Numbered from the stretch's first letter, positions 24,637-34,237 are shown. The stretch is 64,000 bases of DNA from Nocardioides coralli (GCF_019880385.1 NZ_CP082273.1:1488001-1552000); one strand, 5' to 3'. The notes: generated by a model not told the origin, from the sequence alone. Made by a program: numbers and translations.

Positions 24637-24765
24637 GGTGCCTCCCTCACGCTCCGGGCAGCAGGATGACACCCACATTGGGGATACCGGGAGGGTTTCG
24701 GCCTGCCGGAGCTCTGCTGACTCCTACATTCGGGACGATCTCGAGCCGAACCGGAGAGTGCCGCC

Positions 24766-26841
24766 GTGGAGGGTCACGACCTGCATCAGACCATCGCCCT
24801 GGTCTTCATCGACATCGCTCTCATCGTCGTCGTGGCGCGGCTGCTCGGGCTTGTCATGCGTCGGATCCGGCAACCGGTCGTCATCGCCGAGATCCTGGCC
24901 GGACTGGCGCTCGGACCGTCGCTGCTGGGCCTGCTGCCCGGTGACCTCACCGAGACGCTGTTCCCCAGCGACGTCCGGCCCTACCTCGCCGTCATCGCCG
25001 CTCTCGGCCTCACGATCTACATGTTCGTGGTCGGGCTCGAGCTCGACCTCGGGCTGATCCGGGGCAAGGGCGCCACCGCCGGCACCATCTCCGTCGTCTC
25101 GGTGACGTTGCCCTTCCTGCTGGGCTCCGGGCTGGCGGTGTGGCTCCACTCCCGGCACGGCACCGTCGAGGGCGAGGAGGTCTCGCTGCTGCCCTTCGTG
25201 CTGTTCATCGGAGCCGCCATGTCGGTGACGGCCTTCCCGGTGCTGGCCAGGATCCTGTCCGAGCGCGGCCTCAACCGGACCTCGCTGGGGGCCATCACGC
25301 TGGCGTGTGCGGCCGTCGACGACGTCCTGGCCTGGATCATGCTGGCCGCGGTCCTGGCCGTCGTCCAGTCCTCGGGCGGCATCGACCTGCTGCTCATGGT
25401 GTCCGAGTCGGTGGCCTTCGTCGCGGTGATGTTCTGGTTCGTGAAGCCCCGGCTGCGGTTGCTCGTGGCCCGACGCGAGCGTGCGGAGCGCCTCACGCCC
25501 GACATCTTCGCGGTCGTCCTCGTGGGGGTGCTCGTCTCGAGCGTGATCACCGACAAGATCGGCATCCACGCGATCTTCGGCGCGTTCCTCTTCGGGGCCA
25601 TCATGCCCCGCCAGGGCGCGGAGAAGCTCTCGAGCGAGATCCTCGAACGCGTCGAGCAGATGACCGTGCTCCTGCTGCTGCCGGTCTTCTTCGTCGTGAC
25701 CGGGCTCAGAGTGGACGTGACCGACCTCGGCCGGGAGGGCCTTCTGGAGTTCGTCGCCGTGCTCACGGTCGCCTGTGTCGGGAAGTTCGCGGGTGCGGCC
25801 GCGGCGGCCCGGTTCATGGGGGTCCGGCCTCGGCGCGCGGCCTCCATCGGCGTCCTCATGAACACCCGGGGGCTGACGGAGCTGGTGGTGCTCAACATCG
25901 GGCTCTCCGTGGGAATCCTCGATGAGGAGCTCTTCACGGTCATGGTCCTCATGGCGATCGTGACGACGATCATCACCGAGCCCCTGATGCGGTTGATCTA
26001 CCCCGACCACGAGGTGGCGCGTGACGTCGTCGAGGCCGAGCGGGCGGCGCTCGGGCTGTCCGCCGAGCACCGGGTCTTGGTGCTCCCGGAGCCCGCCACG
26101 GCCGAGTCCCTGGTCGACTGTGGCGTCGGGCTGCTCGGGAGGCGGGAGGACGCCGAGCTGCTGGTGACCCGTATCGAGCGCCGGGACGCGTCCTCGCTCG
26201 AGGTCGGCTCCGGACTGATCTCCGACTTCGCCGCGGTGGCCTCGGCCCTGGAGGGTCTCGAGGTGCTGGCGGGCCGCGCCCGCGCGGCAGGAGCGGTCGT
26301 GCACGTCACGTCCCGGCTCTCCGACGACCCGGGCAGCGAAGCCGCCGTGCACGCCGAGGCCACGGGCGCCGAGGTGGTCCTGGTCGCCGCGGGGTCCGAT
26401 CTCGCCGATGCCGTCGCGGGTGACCGTGACCGCGTCGTGGTGGAGCTCGTCCCGTTTCCCGGCGGCTCTCCCGTCGAGGTTGACGGCGTACGCCGCGTCG
26501 CGGTCTGGCCGGGCGTCACGACGGACGGGGTGGCTGCCGTCGAGCAGGCGATCCGTCTCGCCGAGCGCCTCGGAGCAGAGCTCCTGCTGGTCACGGAGGG
26601 GCAGCGTCGTGCCGAACGCCGCGCCGGCATGCTCGAGCGGAGGCTGACCGGCACCGGCGTCGCTGCTGCTCGCACGGACTCCCTCGTCCCGGACCCGACG
26701 ACGGTGCTGGTCACCGGACGCGCTGACGCCGTGGTGACACCGGACGGCGGCGCCGGCGTGCTGGTGGTCCGGGGCCGCGGCGACGACGACGAGCGCCTCG
26801 AGCGCATGCTCGCCCGGCGGACGCCGGAGGCCGTGGGCTGA
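24766..26841 (+). CDS. CPA2-type cation/proton antiporter with C-terminal cytosolic domain
   Basis: Membrane exchanger of Na+ or K+ for protons. Residues about 1–420 contain some 12 hydrophobic helices with family signatures AEILAGLALGPS, ITLACAAVDDV (ion-binding Asp pair) and MNTRGLTELV. Residues about 440–691 are a soluble domain without a TrkA-N glycine motif, resembling degenerate universal-stress-like repeats. 691 residues. GTG start with GGAGAG upstream and a TACATT -10 at 24725–24730, so this transcript has a leader. Confidence 0.88.
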   Translation: MEGHDLHQTIALVFIDIALIVVVARLLGLVMRRIRQPVVIAEILAGLALGPSLLGLLPGDLTETLFPSDVRPYLAVIAALGLTIYMFVVGLELDLGLIRGKGATAGTISVVSVTLPFLLGSGLAVWLHSRHGTVEGEEVSLLPFVLFIGAAMSVTAFPVLARILSERGLNRTSLGAITLACAAVDDVLAWIMLAAVLAVVQSSGGIDLLLMVSESVAFVAVMFWFVKPRLRLLVARRERAERLTPDIFAVVLVGVLVSSVITDKIGIHAIFGAFLFGAIMPRQGAEKLSSEILERVEQMTVLLLLPVFFVVTGLRVDVTDLGREGLLEFVAVLTVACVGKFAGAAAAARFMGVRPRRAASIGVLMNTRGLTELVVLNIGLSVGILDEELFTVMVLMAIVTTIITEPLMRLIYPDHEVARDVVEAERAALGLSAEHRVLVLPEPATAESLVDCGVGLLGRREDAELLVTRIERRDASSLEVGSGLISDFAAVASALEGLEVLAGRARAAGAVVHVTSRLSDDPGSEAAVHAEATGAEVVLVAAGSDLADAVAGDRDRVVVELVPFPGGSPVEVDGVRRVAVWPGVTTDGVAAVEQAIRLAERLGAELLLVTEGQRRAERRAGMLERRLTGTGVAAARTDSLVPDPTTVLVTGRADAVVTPDGGAGVLVVRGRGDDDERLERMLARRTPEAVG

Positions 26842-26859
26842 GGCTGAGTGCCTCAGCCC
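26835..26859. terminator. Bidirectional terminator containing both stop codons
   Basis: GGGCTGAGGC (26835–26844), loop TGAGT, then GCCTCAGCCC (26850–26859), a perfect 10-base stem. The left arm carries the antiporter TGA (26839–26841) and the right arm carries the kinase stop on the other strand (26853–26855). Confidence 0.65.
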
Positions 26860-28205
26860 GGGCAGCGGTAGACCACGGGGTGGCTCGCGGTCAGGCCACG
26901 GTCCTCGACCGCGACCACCACGTCGCCGCGCACCGGCTGTCGCCCCGCCAGGGTGAGCGTCAGCCGGGACTCGACCTGCCGCTGTCCCGCGGACGTGTCG
27001 ATCTGCCGCCGCGCCAGCGTCGAGCCGTCGGGTCCGGTCCACACCAGAGTCAGCCTGCCGCCGGCGCCATTGGTGTCGACCACCGCCGCCAGGCGCACCT
27101 CGGCGCGGGGGCACTCGACCCGCGTGGGGGAGGGGTCACCGGTCACCCGGACCGAGGTCACGTCCAGCTCACCAGGTCCGCCGGCCCGGCCGGCGGCCCA
27201 CGCCACGGCGGAGCCAAGCACGGCGACCCCGGCGACGGCCAGCAGCACCCATGAGCGGCGCCTGATGGTCCTGCGCTTCAGGCGCGGGGTCGGCGGGACC
27301 GAGTCCGAGCCCACGTGCACGCGTGCCGTGGGGGCGGCCCGGAGGTCGGGACGCGGGCGAGGCGGTCGGCGCTCCACGGTCGGCCAGGCATCCGGGGGGA
27401 TCTTGGCGAGGTTCGAGACGAGCTCCTGAGGAAGCATGCGTGAAGCGGGGTCCTTGGCCATCCCTGACAGCAGCGTGTCGGCCGCGCGCCGCGGCAGGCC
27501 GGGCAGCAGCGACCGCGGGTCCGGCGGCTCCAGGCGCCAGTGGGCTGTGATGAGGGCGATGGCATCGGCGTGCTCGTACGGTCGCCGGCCCGTGAGCGTC
27601 TCGTAGGCCACCACGGCGAAGCTGTAGGCGTCCGAGCGCTCGTCCGGTTCCCCCTCGCCCTGCCCCAGCTCCGGTGGGAAGTAGGCCGGTGTGCCGAGCG
27701 TGGTGTCCGCAGCGGTGCGGAACACGCCCGGGTCGGAAACCGCTCGGGCGAGCCCGAAGTCACCGAGCTTGGCGCGACCGTCCGGAAGGACGAAGACGTT
27801 GTGCGGCTTGATGTCGCGGTGGACGATCCCGCGGCTGGCCGCCGCGGCGAGGGCATCGGCCACGTCACGGAGCACGACGACTGCCTGGGAGCCGGGGAGC
27901 GGCCCCCGGCTGACGAGCTCCGACAGCGGCTCCCCGGCGACGTACTCCATGACCAGGTGGGCGCCGTCAGGGCCGCGGACGAGGTCGAAGACCCGCACCA
28001 CCGACGGGCAGTCCATCGTGGCCAGCAGCCGGGCCTCGCGTCGGAAGCGTTCGAGGCTCTCGGTGTCCCCCAGGGCCGCGGCGTGGATGCGCTTGACCGC
28101 GACCATCCGGTTGAGGCGTGTCTGCCGGGCGAGGACCACCTCGCCGAAACCGCCGGCGCCCAGGACGCGGATGAACTCGTATCCGTCCGGCACGGTGGCA
28201 TCCAC
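26853..28205 (-). CDS. Membrane-anchored Ser/Thr protein kinase
   Basis: PknB-like kinase of 450 residues. Gly loop GAGGFG (16–21), ATP lysine K38, HRDIKPHN (129–136) and DFG (149–151) are all intact, so it is catalytically competent. One transmembrane helix at about 319–338 is followed by an about 110-residue extracytoplasmic Ig-like beta domain holding two cysteines, presumably a sensor. GTG start. Divergent from the second kinase gene. Confidence 0.9.
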   Translation of the reverse strand: MDATVPDGYEFIRVLGAGGFGEVVLARQTRLNRMVAVKRIHAAALGDTESLERFRREARLLATMDCPSVVRVFDLVRGPDGAHLVMEYVAGEPLSELVSRGPLPGSQAVVVLRDVADALAAAASRGIVHRDIKPHNVFVLPDGRAKLGDFGLARAVSDPGVFRTAADTTLGTPAYFPPELGQGEGEPDERSDAYSFAVVAYETLTGRRPYEHADAIALITAHWRLEPPDPRSLLPGLPRRAADTLLSGMAKDPASRMLPQELVSNLAKIPPDAWPTVERRPPRPRPDLRAAPTARVHVGSDSVPPTPRLKRRTIRRRSWVLLAVAGVAVLGSAVAWAAGRAGGPGELDVTSVRVTGDPSPTRVECPRAEVRLAAVVDTNGAGGRLTLVWTGPDGSTLARRQIDTSAGQRQVESRLTLTLAGRQPVRGDVVVAVEDRGLTASHPVVYRCPG

Positions 28206-28367
28206 TCCGTGATGGTCCCGGCAGCCCTCGGGGGGTGGGACCGGTGCGCCGGCGACGTACCGGGAATTGGGGTATGTGGTGGCGGCGATCTGGACGGGTT
28301 CCGGCGCGGCCGTACCTTGAGATGCCGTTCCACTGGGGCGGCATCGTGCGAACCACGGGGGTGCCCC

Positions 28368-29936
28368 ATGTCAGACGAGTCCTTCGGCCCGTACCAGGTC
28401 CTCGACCGTGTCGCGGAGGGGAGCACGAGCACCGTGTTCCGCGCGCGCCACCGCGAGCTGGAGCGCACCGCCGCGATCAAGATGCTGCATCCGGCGGTCC
28501 TGGACACGCCCGGGATGCGGGAGCGGCTCCGCGCCGAGGCGGAGACGCTCGCGGGGCTCGAGGACGACCACATCGTGCAGGTCTACGACTACGTCGAGGA
28601 GTCCGACCGGGCCTGGATCGCCGAGGAGTGGGTCGCGGGGGCATCCCTCGAGCAGATCCTCGAGGCGCATCGCACCCTCACTCCGGAGCAGTCCGTGGGC
28701 GTCGTGCGCGGTGCCCTGCTCGGCCTTGCGCACGCCCACGATCGCGGGGTCCTGCACCGCGACGTCTCACCCGGGAACGTGCTCGCGGACACCGAGGGGG
28801 TGTCCAAGCTCGTCGACTTCGGACTGGCTGCGCCGATCGGCTCCTCGGGGGTCTCCGGGACCCCGGCGTTCCTGAGCCCGGAGGCCGCCCGTGGTGAGAG
28901 CCTCGACAAGCCCAGCGACGTCTACTCCAGCGCGGCAGTGCTCTACACGCTCCTGGCCGGCGTCCCACCCTTCGCCGGCTCCGACGTCGCGACGACCATC
29001 CGACGTCACCTGGAGGAACCCGCGCCCCTGCTCGAGGGCCACGGTCACGACCTCCAGGACCTGCTGCGTCGGAGCCTGGCCAAGGACCCGTCGGAGCGCC
29101 CCCGGGACGCACGAGCGTTCCTGGAGGAGCTGGAGGAGGCCGCACGCCGCAGGTTCGGTGCCACGTGGCTCCAACGCGCCTCGATCGCGTCCCTGGTGGG
29201 CGCGGCGGTGCCGGCCGCCGGAGGCGGCGGAGCGGCGGCTCCCACCGTCGTGGTGGACGCCGCACGGGTCGTCGGCAGCCCTGTCGCGGAGACCGTGAAG
29301 CGCGGCACCCGCCGTCTGGTCGCCATCGGCGCCGGCGCGGTCCTCGTCGTGGTCGGTGGCACCGCCGCCACGATCGCGTTGACCGGCGACGACGGCGACG
29401 CCCCGGAGGCGGTGGCGCCGGTGGCGGCGGGGGAGTCGGCAGCCGCCGAGGAGGAGGAGCCGCCCACCCTGGAGGAGCTGACGCCGAGCGGACGGTTCGC
29501 CTTCACGCGGACCCGAGTGGCGAGCACCTACGACCCGCCCGGACAGAAGCAGGAGACCACTCGGTGGGCGCTCGACGTGAGGCGCTGCCAGGGGGAGGAG
29601 GTCTGCTCCGGCAGCATCAAGTCTTCCAGCGGATCGACGTTCAAGTACACGTGGAACGGCAAGCGGCTCGACGTCACGCCACCCAAGAACGGGCGGGACG
29701 TTTATGAGGGGCTGTGCGTCGACACCGTGACGGGCGAGGAGAGCCCCGGCACGTGGGGGCGCGCGACCACCGTGGTCACGTGGCTACCCCTCCGCACGGT
29801 GAAGGTCGACGAGTCGGGGTTCCCGGTGCGACTCACAGGCACGCAGAAGTGGCGCACGACCTACGAAGGCCTCACCGATTGTGACGACTCGCCCGCGGAC
29901 ACCGCCACCTACAGGATCGTGTTGGTACGTCGCTGA
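28368..29936 (+). CDS. Membrane-anchored Ser/Thr protein kinase with unusual catalytic loop
   Basis: 522 residues. The kinase domain has ATP lysine K38 and DFG at 150–152. The catalytic loop reads HRDVSPGN (130–137), keeping Asp132 and Asn137 but replacing the usual Lys with Ser134. The Gly loop is also degenerate (AEGSTS). A single membrane helix lies at about 317–338. The extracytoplasmic about 180 residues have an acidic linker and a cysteine-containing beta domain. ATG 28368 is chosen at the start of kinase homology; the long upstream open frame lies antisense to the other kinase gene. Confidence 0.88.
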   Translation: MSDESFGPYQVLDRVAEGSTSTVFRARHRELERTAAIKMLHPAVLDTPGMRERLRAEAETLAGLEDDHIVQVYDYVEESDRAWIAEEWVAGASLEQILEAHRTLTPEQSVGVVRGALLGLAHAHDRGVLHRDVSPGNVLADTEGVSKLVDFGLAAPIGSSGVSGTPAFLSPEAARGESLDKPSDVYSSAAVLYTLLAGVPPFAGSDVATTIRRHLEEPAPLLEGHGHDLQDLLRRSLAKDPSERPRDARAFLEELEEAARRRFGATWLQRASIASLVGAAVPAAGGGGAAAPTVVVDAARVVGSPVAETVKRGTRRLVAIGAGAVLVVVGGTAATIALTGDDGDAPEAVAPVAAGESAAAEEEEPPTLEELTPSGRFAFTRTRVASTYDPPGQKQETTRWALDVRRCQGEEVCSGSIKSSSGSTFKYTWNGKRLDVTPPKNGRDVYEGLCVDTVTGEESPGTWGRATTVVTWLPLRTVKVDESGFPVRLTGTQKWRTTYEGLTDCDDSPADTATYRIVLVRR

Positions 29937-29959
29937 GGGGCCCGATCGCTGAGGGCCCC
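29937..29959. terminator. Hairpin between convergent kinase and FHA genes
   Basis: GGGGCCC (29937–29943), 9-base loop, GGGCCCC (29953–29959), immediately after the kinase stop codon and before the FHA gene end. No T tract, so moderate support. Confidence 0.4.
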
Positions 29960-29979
29960 GGATCGGTTGTGGCCCCGGC

Positions 29980-31269
29980 TCAGACGCGGTGGTGCGACTC
30001 GAAGGCGAGGACCCGGGACCCCAGCCGCAGCCGGGCGCCCGGCGTGATCGTCGTGGGCCGTCCGGCCTCGAGCCGGGACCAGTCCTCGGAGCCTGCCTCC
30101 GCCAGGAACGTGCCGTTGACCGAACCGGCGTCCTCCACCCGGACTTCCCACCCGTCGAGCACCAGCCGCGCGTGCGTGCGTGACACCGACAGCTCAGGAT
30201 CGTCGAGGGCCAACGGCGCACACCGCCCCGAGCGGACGTCCTCGGCCTCCTCCGGCGCGCGACCGATGACGACGTCCCCGGCCAGGGTGTGGACCGTTCC
30301 GTCGTCGAGGACGAGGACCCCGAGCGGCGGCCTGAGCCCGGTGACCAGGCTGTGCGTCTGGTGGACGGTCGAGATGCCGCACCGTTCGCAGAAGCGGGCG
30401 TCGGGTGGGTTGAAGTGTCCGCGGGAGCAGACGATCCCCCGGACCCGGACACCCTGCTCCTGCGCGTCCGGCGAGGGCGGATCCTCGGGCCGCGCCTCCT
30501 CGAGGTCCGGTCCGGAGTCGCGCCCGTCGTCGAGCTCGCCCGTCGCGACCGGGTGGTCCACCGGCTCTTCTGCCGCGGTGGGATCCGGCGCCGGCTCGCG
30601 GTGCGCAGGCGGGCTCTGCTCTTCCTCGGGCTCGGGGTCGTGGAGCGGGAAGGTCACGAAGGTGGGAGGCGCGGTGGCCTCGACGGGAGGTGGGGGTGGG
30701 ACGAGGTCGACCAGGGTCTCGGCCGGTGGTACCGGCCCAGCCGCGCGGTTCCCGGGCTCGAGCAGCAGGCCGCCGGCGCGGACGACCCCGCCCGAGAGGT
30801 TGCTCCGACGGTCCACCTCCAGCGTCTGTGGGTCGGGCGCAAGCGCCACCGTGCCGGCACCGCTGGCCAACACCCGGCTGACCGGCAGCACGGAGTCCTC
30901 CGCGTCGATCACGTCCACGGCCCCGGTTGCGTCGGTGAGGGCCAGTCGCATGCCGCGGGTCAGCGTGACCAGCAGGTCGTCGCCCTCGACCGCCACCAGG
31001 GCCAGGGCCGGGACCTCGTCCGACGCCGATCCGGTGAGCAGCGCTGCGGCGGCTCGCACCAGCTCACGGCCAGCAGGCGGCGGGCCACCCGTCGTACCCG
31101 CGCACAGGTCCAGGAGTCGGTCCGTGACGGCCTCCTGGTCAGGGCCCTCGGGGTTCGCGACCAGCAGCCCCGAGCCCTCCCGCGCGACCAGGAGGTGGCC
31201 GGGGCTGAGCATCACGCGCATCGAGCTCCAACCGAGGCTCTCCGGCTCGTTCACCGCCGTCGTGGTCAT
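29980..31269 (-). CDS. FHA domain protein with zinc ribbon
   Basis: Phosphothreonine-reader protein of 429 residues. The N-terminal about 200 residues are an uncharacterised beta-rich domain, followed by a Pro/Glu/Asp-rich linker. A zinc-ribbon-like unit (C..GH, then CERC) leads into a C-terminal FHA domain with GR, SRTH and NGT landmarks. Last gene of a three-gene operon, overlapping the membrane gene by ATGA. The adjacent kinases suggest that FHA reads their phosphorylation marks (inference). Confidence 0.88.
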   Translation of the reverse strand: MTTTAVNEPESLGWSSMRVMLSPGHLLVAREGSGLLVANPEGPDQEAVTDRLLDLCAGTTGGPPPAGRELVRAAAALLTGSASDEVPALALVAVEGDDLLVTLTRGMRLALTDATGAVDVIDAEDSVLPVSRVLASGAGTVALAPDPQTLEVDRRSNLSGGVVRAGGLLLEPGNRAAGPVPPAETLVDLVPPPPPVEATAPPTFVTFPLHDPEPEEEQSPPAHREPAPDPTAAEEPVDHPVATGELDDGRDSGPDLEEARPEDPPSPDAQEQGVRVRGIVCSRGHFNPPDARFCERCGISTVHQTHSLVTGLRPPLGVLVLDDGTVHTLAGDVVIGRAPEEAEDVRSGRCAPLALDDPELSVSRTHARLVLDGWEVRVEDAGSVNGTFLAEAGSEDWSRLEAGRPTTITPGARLRLGSRVLAFESHHRV

Positions 31270-31700
31270 GCCAGTCTCCCTCCCCGGAAGCGCCAGTGGA
31301 CGCTCAGGACGCGCATGGGGCCGCTGACGAACAGCCAGGTCACCAACCACGTCGTGCCGAAGCCGACGGCGAACGCCGCCGGTGTCACGTCCGCCGCCCA
31401 CGGCAGGACCCCCGTGCGCGCCACCGCGTAGGCGAGCAGACCCTCGGGTATACCCACCAGCAGGGCGAACAGCGTCGGCCAGTCCTTCTCCCACCGGAAC
31501 TGCTGGAGCAGGTGGTAGACCACCTCCCAGCCCAGGCCCAGCACCAGCACGATGGCCAGCACGGCGTAGAGCGCCCGGTAGTTGTCCGCGGTGCTGCCAC
31601 CGCCGGGCAGCAGGGGTGCTACCACGACGGCCCACAGGCCACCGATGACCGCGATGAGGAACACCCGGGTCTGCAGGCGTCCGTTCAGTGTCGGGAGCAT
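31266..31700 (-). CDS. Four-helix membrane protein of unknown function
   Basis: 144 residues with four hydrophobic segments (about 12–30, 42–62, 75–95, 108–128) and conserved-looking polar patches such as QQFRWEKDWP. Not recognised. ATG 31700 starts 3 bases after the oxidoreductase stop and its stop overlaps the FHA start, so all three are co-translated. Confidence 0.78.
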   Translation of the reverse strand: MLPTLNGRLQTRVFLIAVIGGLWAVVVAPLLPGGGSTADNYRALYAVLAIVLVLGLGWEVVYHLLQQFRWEKDWPTLFALLVGIPEGLLAYAVARTGVLPWAADVTPAAFAVGFGTTWLVTWLFVSGPMRVLSVHWRFRGGRLA

Positions 31701-31702
31701 CG

Positions 31703-33286
31703 TCAGATCCTCTTTCCCCGCGCCCAGCGGAGCCACTGGGCGATGGAACGAGCCGGTCCGATGCGTCTGCCGAACCCCTGGCGTGCGAGGTCGTCGGCGA
31801 TCTCCTGCGCGGCGATCTGGAGCCCCAGGAACGTGTCGACGCCCGGGAAGTAGCCGCCGAGAGTGGCGGTGCCCGAGGCGTACATGCGGCCGTCGCCGTT
31901 CGCGGTGCCGCGCACCTCGAAGCTGCGCTCCACGTCGAGCCTGCCGAGTGGGTTCCTCCCGGCCCCGCTGTGCTGCAGCAGGTCCGCGAGCATGCGGTGC
32001 TCGGAGATGTCCGCCTCCAGCCCGGTGCAGTCGATGACGTAGCTCGCCTCGACCTCGAGCACACCCTTGCCGGTGTCGATCCGGGTGATCGTGCCGCCGC
32101 CGGGGCGCGGCACCACGGACTGCACCTGTCCCGTGATCGTGCGGTACCACCCCTCCGTGCGGCCCCGAGCCAGCTGCTCCTGCCAGAGCCTGCGGATGGG
32201 CGTGTTCGTCCCACCGATGGTCTTGTAGAGCGCCGCCCGGTCCTCGCCCTCCAGACGCCGCATCCGGCTCTTGAGCTGGCCGCCCCACACCGACTTCGGG
32301 TAGTTGAAGCCCTGGTAGGCCCACCCGTCGCCGCCCCGGCGGCGCATGAAGATGCTCGGACCGTGGGCCCCGCTCACGTAGGTGCGGAAGACGTGGACGA
32401 TCTCGGTGGCGGCGCCGTGCTTGTCGCGGTCGTCGACCAGCCGTTGCAGGATCCGGGACGCGACGATGCCACTGCCCCGGATGATGACCGTGCTCGGGCG
32501 CCTCACGAGCTCGGCGTACAACCCCTCGTGCGGCTCGTAGGCATTGACCACACTGGCGTAGTCGTTGTGCGTCTCGCGATAGGTCTGCAGGTCCGGCAGG
32601 AACTTGAGTCCCGGGTAGCCGACCGCGAGGTGGACCCACCGGCTGCGGTAGGCGACCCGCTTGGTGGCTGTCGTGCCCTCGGGCGGGGTGAGGATGGTGA
32701 AATAGCCGCCGCCGGAGCGTCGGCGGGACATGCGTACCAGGCCCTTCACGAAACACTCCCGGTACCCGATGCGGTCGGCTTCCTTCTCGAGCGCCTCGAA
32801 GACCTGGCCTGCCCGTGGTGTCCAGTAGTCGGCGAGGATGGGTTCGGTCGCGACGCTCCACAGCGGCGCCACCTTGGCGCGGAGGCCCTTCGCGTTCCAG
32901 GCCTCGCGCAGGGCATAGCTCGGGAAGCCCCAGATGCAGTCGGGCGTCGAGGCCGAGTCGGACCTCAGCCGCTCTCCGCGCGGGATCTGGGAGTTGCGGG
33001 TCAGGTACTCGTAGGTGGCCCAGGGCAGGTCGTTGGCGCCGAGCACCTTGATCTGCGAGGTCGGCACGCCGGCGATCCTCAGGTAGTCGACGGTGACGAA
33101 CGAACCGATGCCGCCGCCCACGCTGACGAACGGCACGTCGTAGACGGGGATGCCTGCCTGCGCCAGGTCGGCGTCGGTCCAGAAGTCGGCCGCCAGCAGC
33201 GCGTCGTTCAGGTCGCCCGTCGGTGCGTGGCCCGGTGCTGCCGCGGCCGGCGCCGCGGCGACAGGAGCGGTCTCGTCGACGGACAT
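31703..33286 (-). CDS. Two-Rossmann FAD/NAD(P)-binding oxidoreductase, function unknown
   Basis: 527 residues. An N-terminal VGGGIGS motif (56–62) suits FAD, a second glycine motif GSGIVASR suits NAD(P)H, and YVIDCTG resembles the ATG motif of flavoprotein monooxygenases. The overall layout recalls N-hydroxylating/flavin monooxygenase folds, but no specific family is recognised. An Ala/Pro-rich about 20-residue N-terminus precedes the fold. GAGGAGG lies just before the ATG. First gene of the operon with the membrane and FHA proteins; possibly a kinase/FHA-controlled redox enzyme. Confidence 0.75.
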   Translation of the reverse strand: MSVDETAPVAAAPAAAAPGHAPTGDLNDALLAADFWTDADLAQAGIPVYDVPFVSVGGGIGSFVTVDYLRIAGVPTSQIKVLGANDLPWATYEYLTRNSQIPRGERLRSDSASTPDCIWGFPSYALREAWNAKGLRAKVAPLWSVATEPILADYWTPRAGQVFEALEKEADRIGYRECFVKGLVRMSRRRSGGGYFTILTPPEGTTATKRVAYRSRWVHLAVGYPGLKFLPDLQTYRETHNDYASVVNAYEPHEGLYAELVRRPSTVIIRGSGIVASRILQRLVDDRDKHGAATEIVHVFRTYVSGAHGPSIFMRRRGGDGWAYQGFNYPKSVWGGQLKSRMRRLEGEDRAALYKTIGGTNTPIRRLWQEQLARGRTEGWYRTITGQVQSVVPRPGGGTITRIDTGKGVLEVEASYVIDCTGLEADISEHRMLADLLQHSGAGRNPLGRLDVERSFEVRGTANGDGRMYASGTATLGGYFPGVDTFLGLQIAAQEIADDLARQGFGRRIGPARSIAQWLRWARGKRI

Positions 33287-33492
33287 GCGGCCTCCTCGCG
33301 CGGCTCGGTGGTCCTCGCCGGATCACGGTGGCACAGCGCTCGCGCGACGCGGTCAGCTTGCCCGACAGCCTCCCCTAAGTTGGGGAGACGCGTGCCCGAC
33401 GGGCCCGTCCGCACCATTGCGGCGCAGGCCTGGCGAGGGCTGCCCGGAGTAGCATCGGTCCACCAGGTCGTCCGATCGTCGGGGGCGTCGAC

Positions 33493-34203
33493 ATGGAGTG
33501 GCTGCTCCTCCTGCTGACCGGCGGCGCCGGGACCTACGCCGTGTGGCGGGTCCGCGAGGTGCGTGCCGACCGTCTGGTGCATGCCCACAAGCTCGAGCAG
33601 GCGCGTCACATCGCCGAGGAGGACGTCACCGTGTTCGGCGAGCAGCTGCAACGCCTCGACGCGGAGGTAGGGGACAGGGAGCTCGGCCCGGAAGCACAGG
33701 AGTCCTACCGCCTGGCCCTGCACGCCTACGAGCGGGCCGCGTGGGACGCATCGCGCCTGCGTGACCCCGACCAGATCAGCGCGCTCGTCGACACGCTGGG
33801 GAGCGGCCGCTACGCCATGGCCTGCGTGCGGGCGGCGCTGGAAGGCCACGAACCGCCGGAGCTGCGGGTCCCGTGCTTCTTCAACCCCCAGCACGGCCCG
33901 TCGGTCAAGGACGTCCAGTGGACGCCGCCCGGCCGGGGGACGCGGATGCTGCCCGCGTGCCGCCGCTGTGCGGACCAGGTCGCCTCGCGCGAGCGACCGG
34001 AGATCCGCATGGTCCGGATCGGCTCCCATCGCGTGCCCTACTGGGAGGCCGGCACGGTGACGCTCCCGTACAGCTACGGCTACTTCGCCTCCGGGCAGGC
34101 GACCGGCCCGATCATCAACTGGGTCGGCGAGACGGCCCTGCAGGGAGACTGGGAGATGGGCCACTACGGCGACTACGGGAACGGCAAGGGCCGTCGCCGC
34201 TGA
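33493..34203 (+). CDS. Membrane-anchored unknown protein, first of a tandem pair
   Basis: 236 residues, not recognised. N-terminal helix MEWLLLLLTGGAGTYAVW, then a charged, probably coiled-coil stretch (about 30–75). A conserved core contains CFFNPQHGPS, then C-x2-C and PYWEAG. The cysteines and histidine could bind zinc. The C-terminus is Gly/Tyr-rich. Paralogue of the next gene (same anchor, same core). Preceded by TAGCAT (33452–33457), a plausible -10. Confidence 0.72.
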   Translation: MEWLLLLLTGGAGTYAVWRVREVRADRLVHAHKLEQARHIAEEDVTVFGEQLQRLDAEVGDRELGPEAQESYRLALHAYERAAWDASRLRDPDQISALVDTLGSGRYAMACVRAALEGHEPPELRVPCFFNPQHGPSVKDVQWTPPGRGTRMLPACRRCADQVASRERPEIRMVRIGSHRVPYWEAGTVTLPYSYGYFASGQATGPIINWVGETALQGDWEMGHYGDYGNGKGRRR

Positions 34204-34237
34204 GCGATGGTGCGAGAACGGCTGACGGGGGACCTGG

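Noticed and set aside
24724..27114. 796-codon minus-strand frame across the antiporter
   Set aside because: Composition is His/Asp/Gly/Arg/Gln-rich without domains, typical of an antisense shadow of a membrane-protein gene.
27540..28367. N-terminal 276 codons of the frame leading into the second kinase
   Set aside because: Antisense to the intact kinase at 26853–28205; kinase homology starts at the ATG at 28368.
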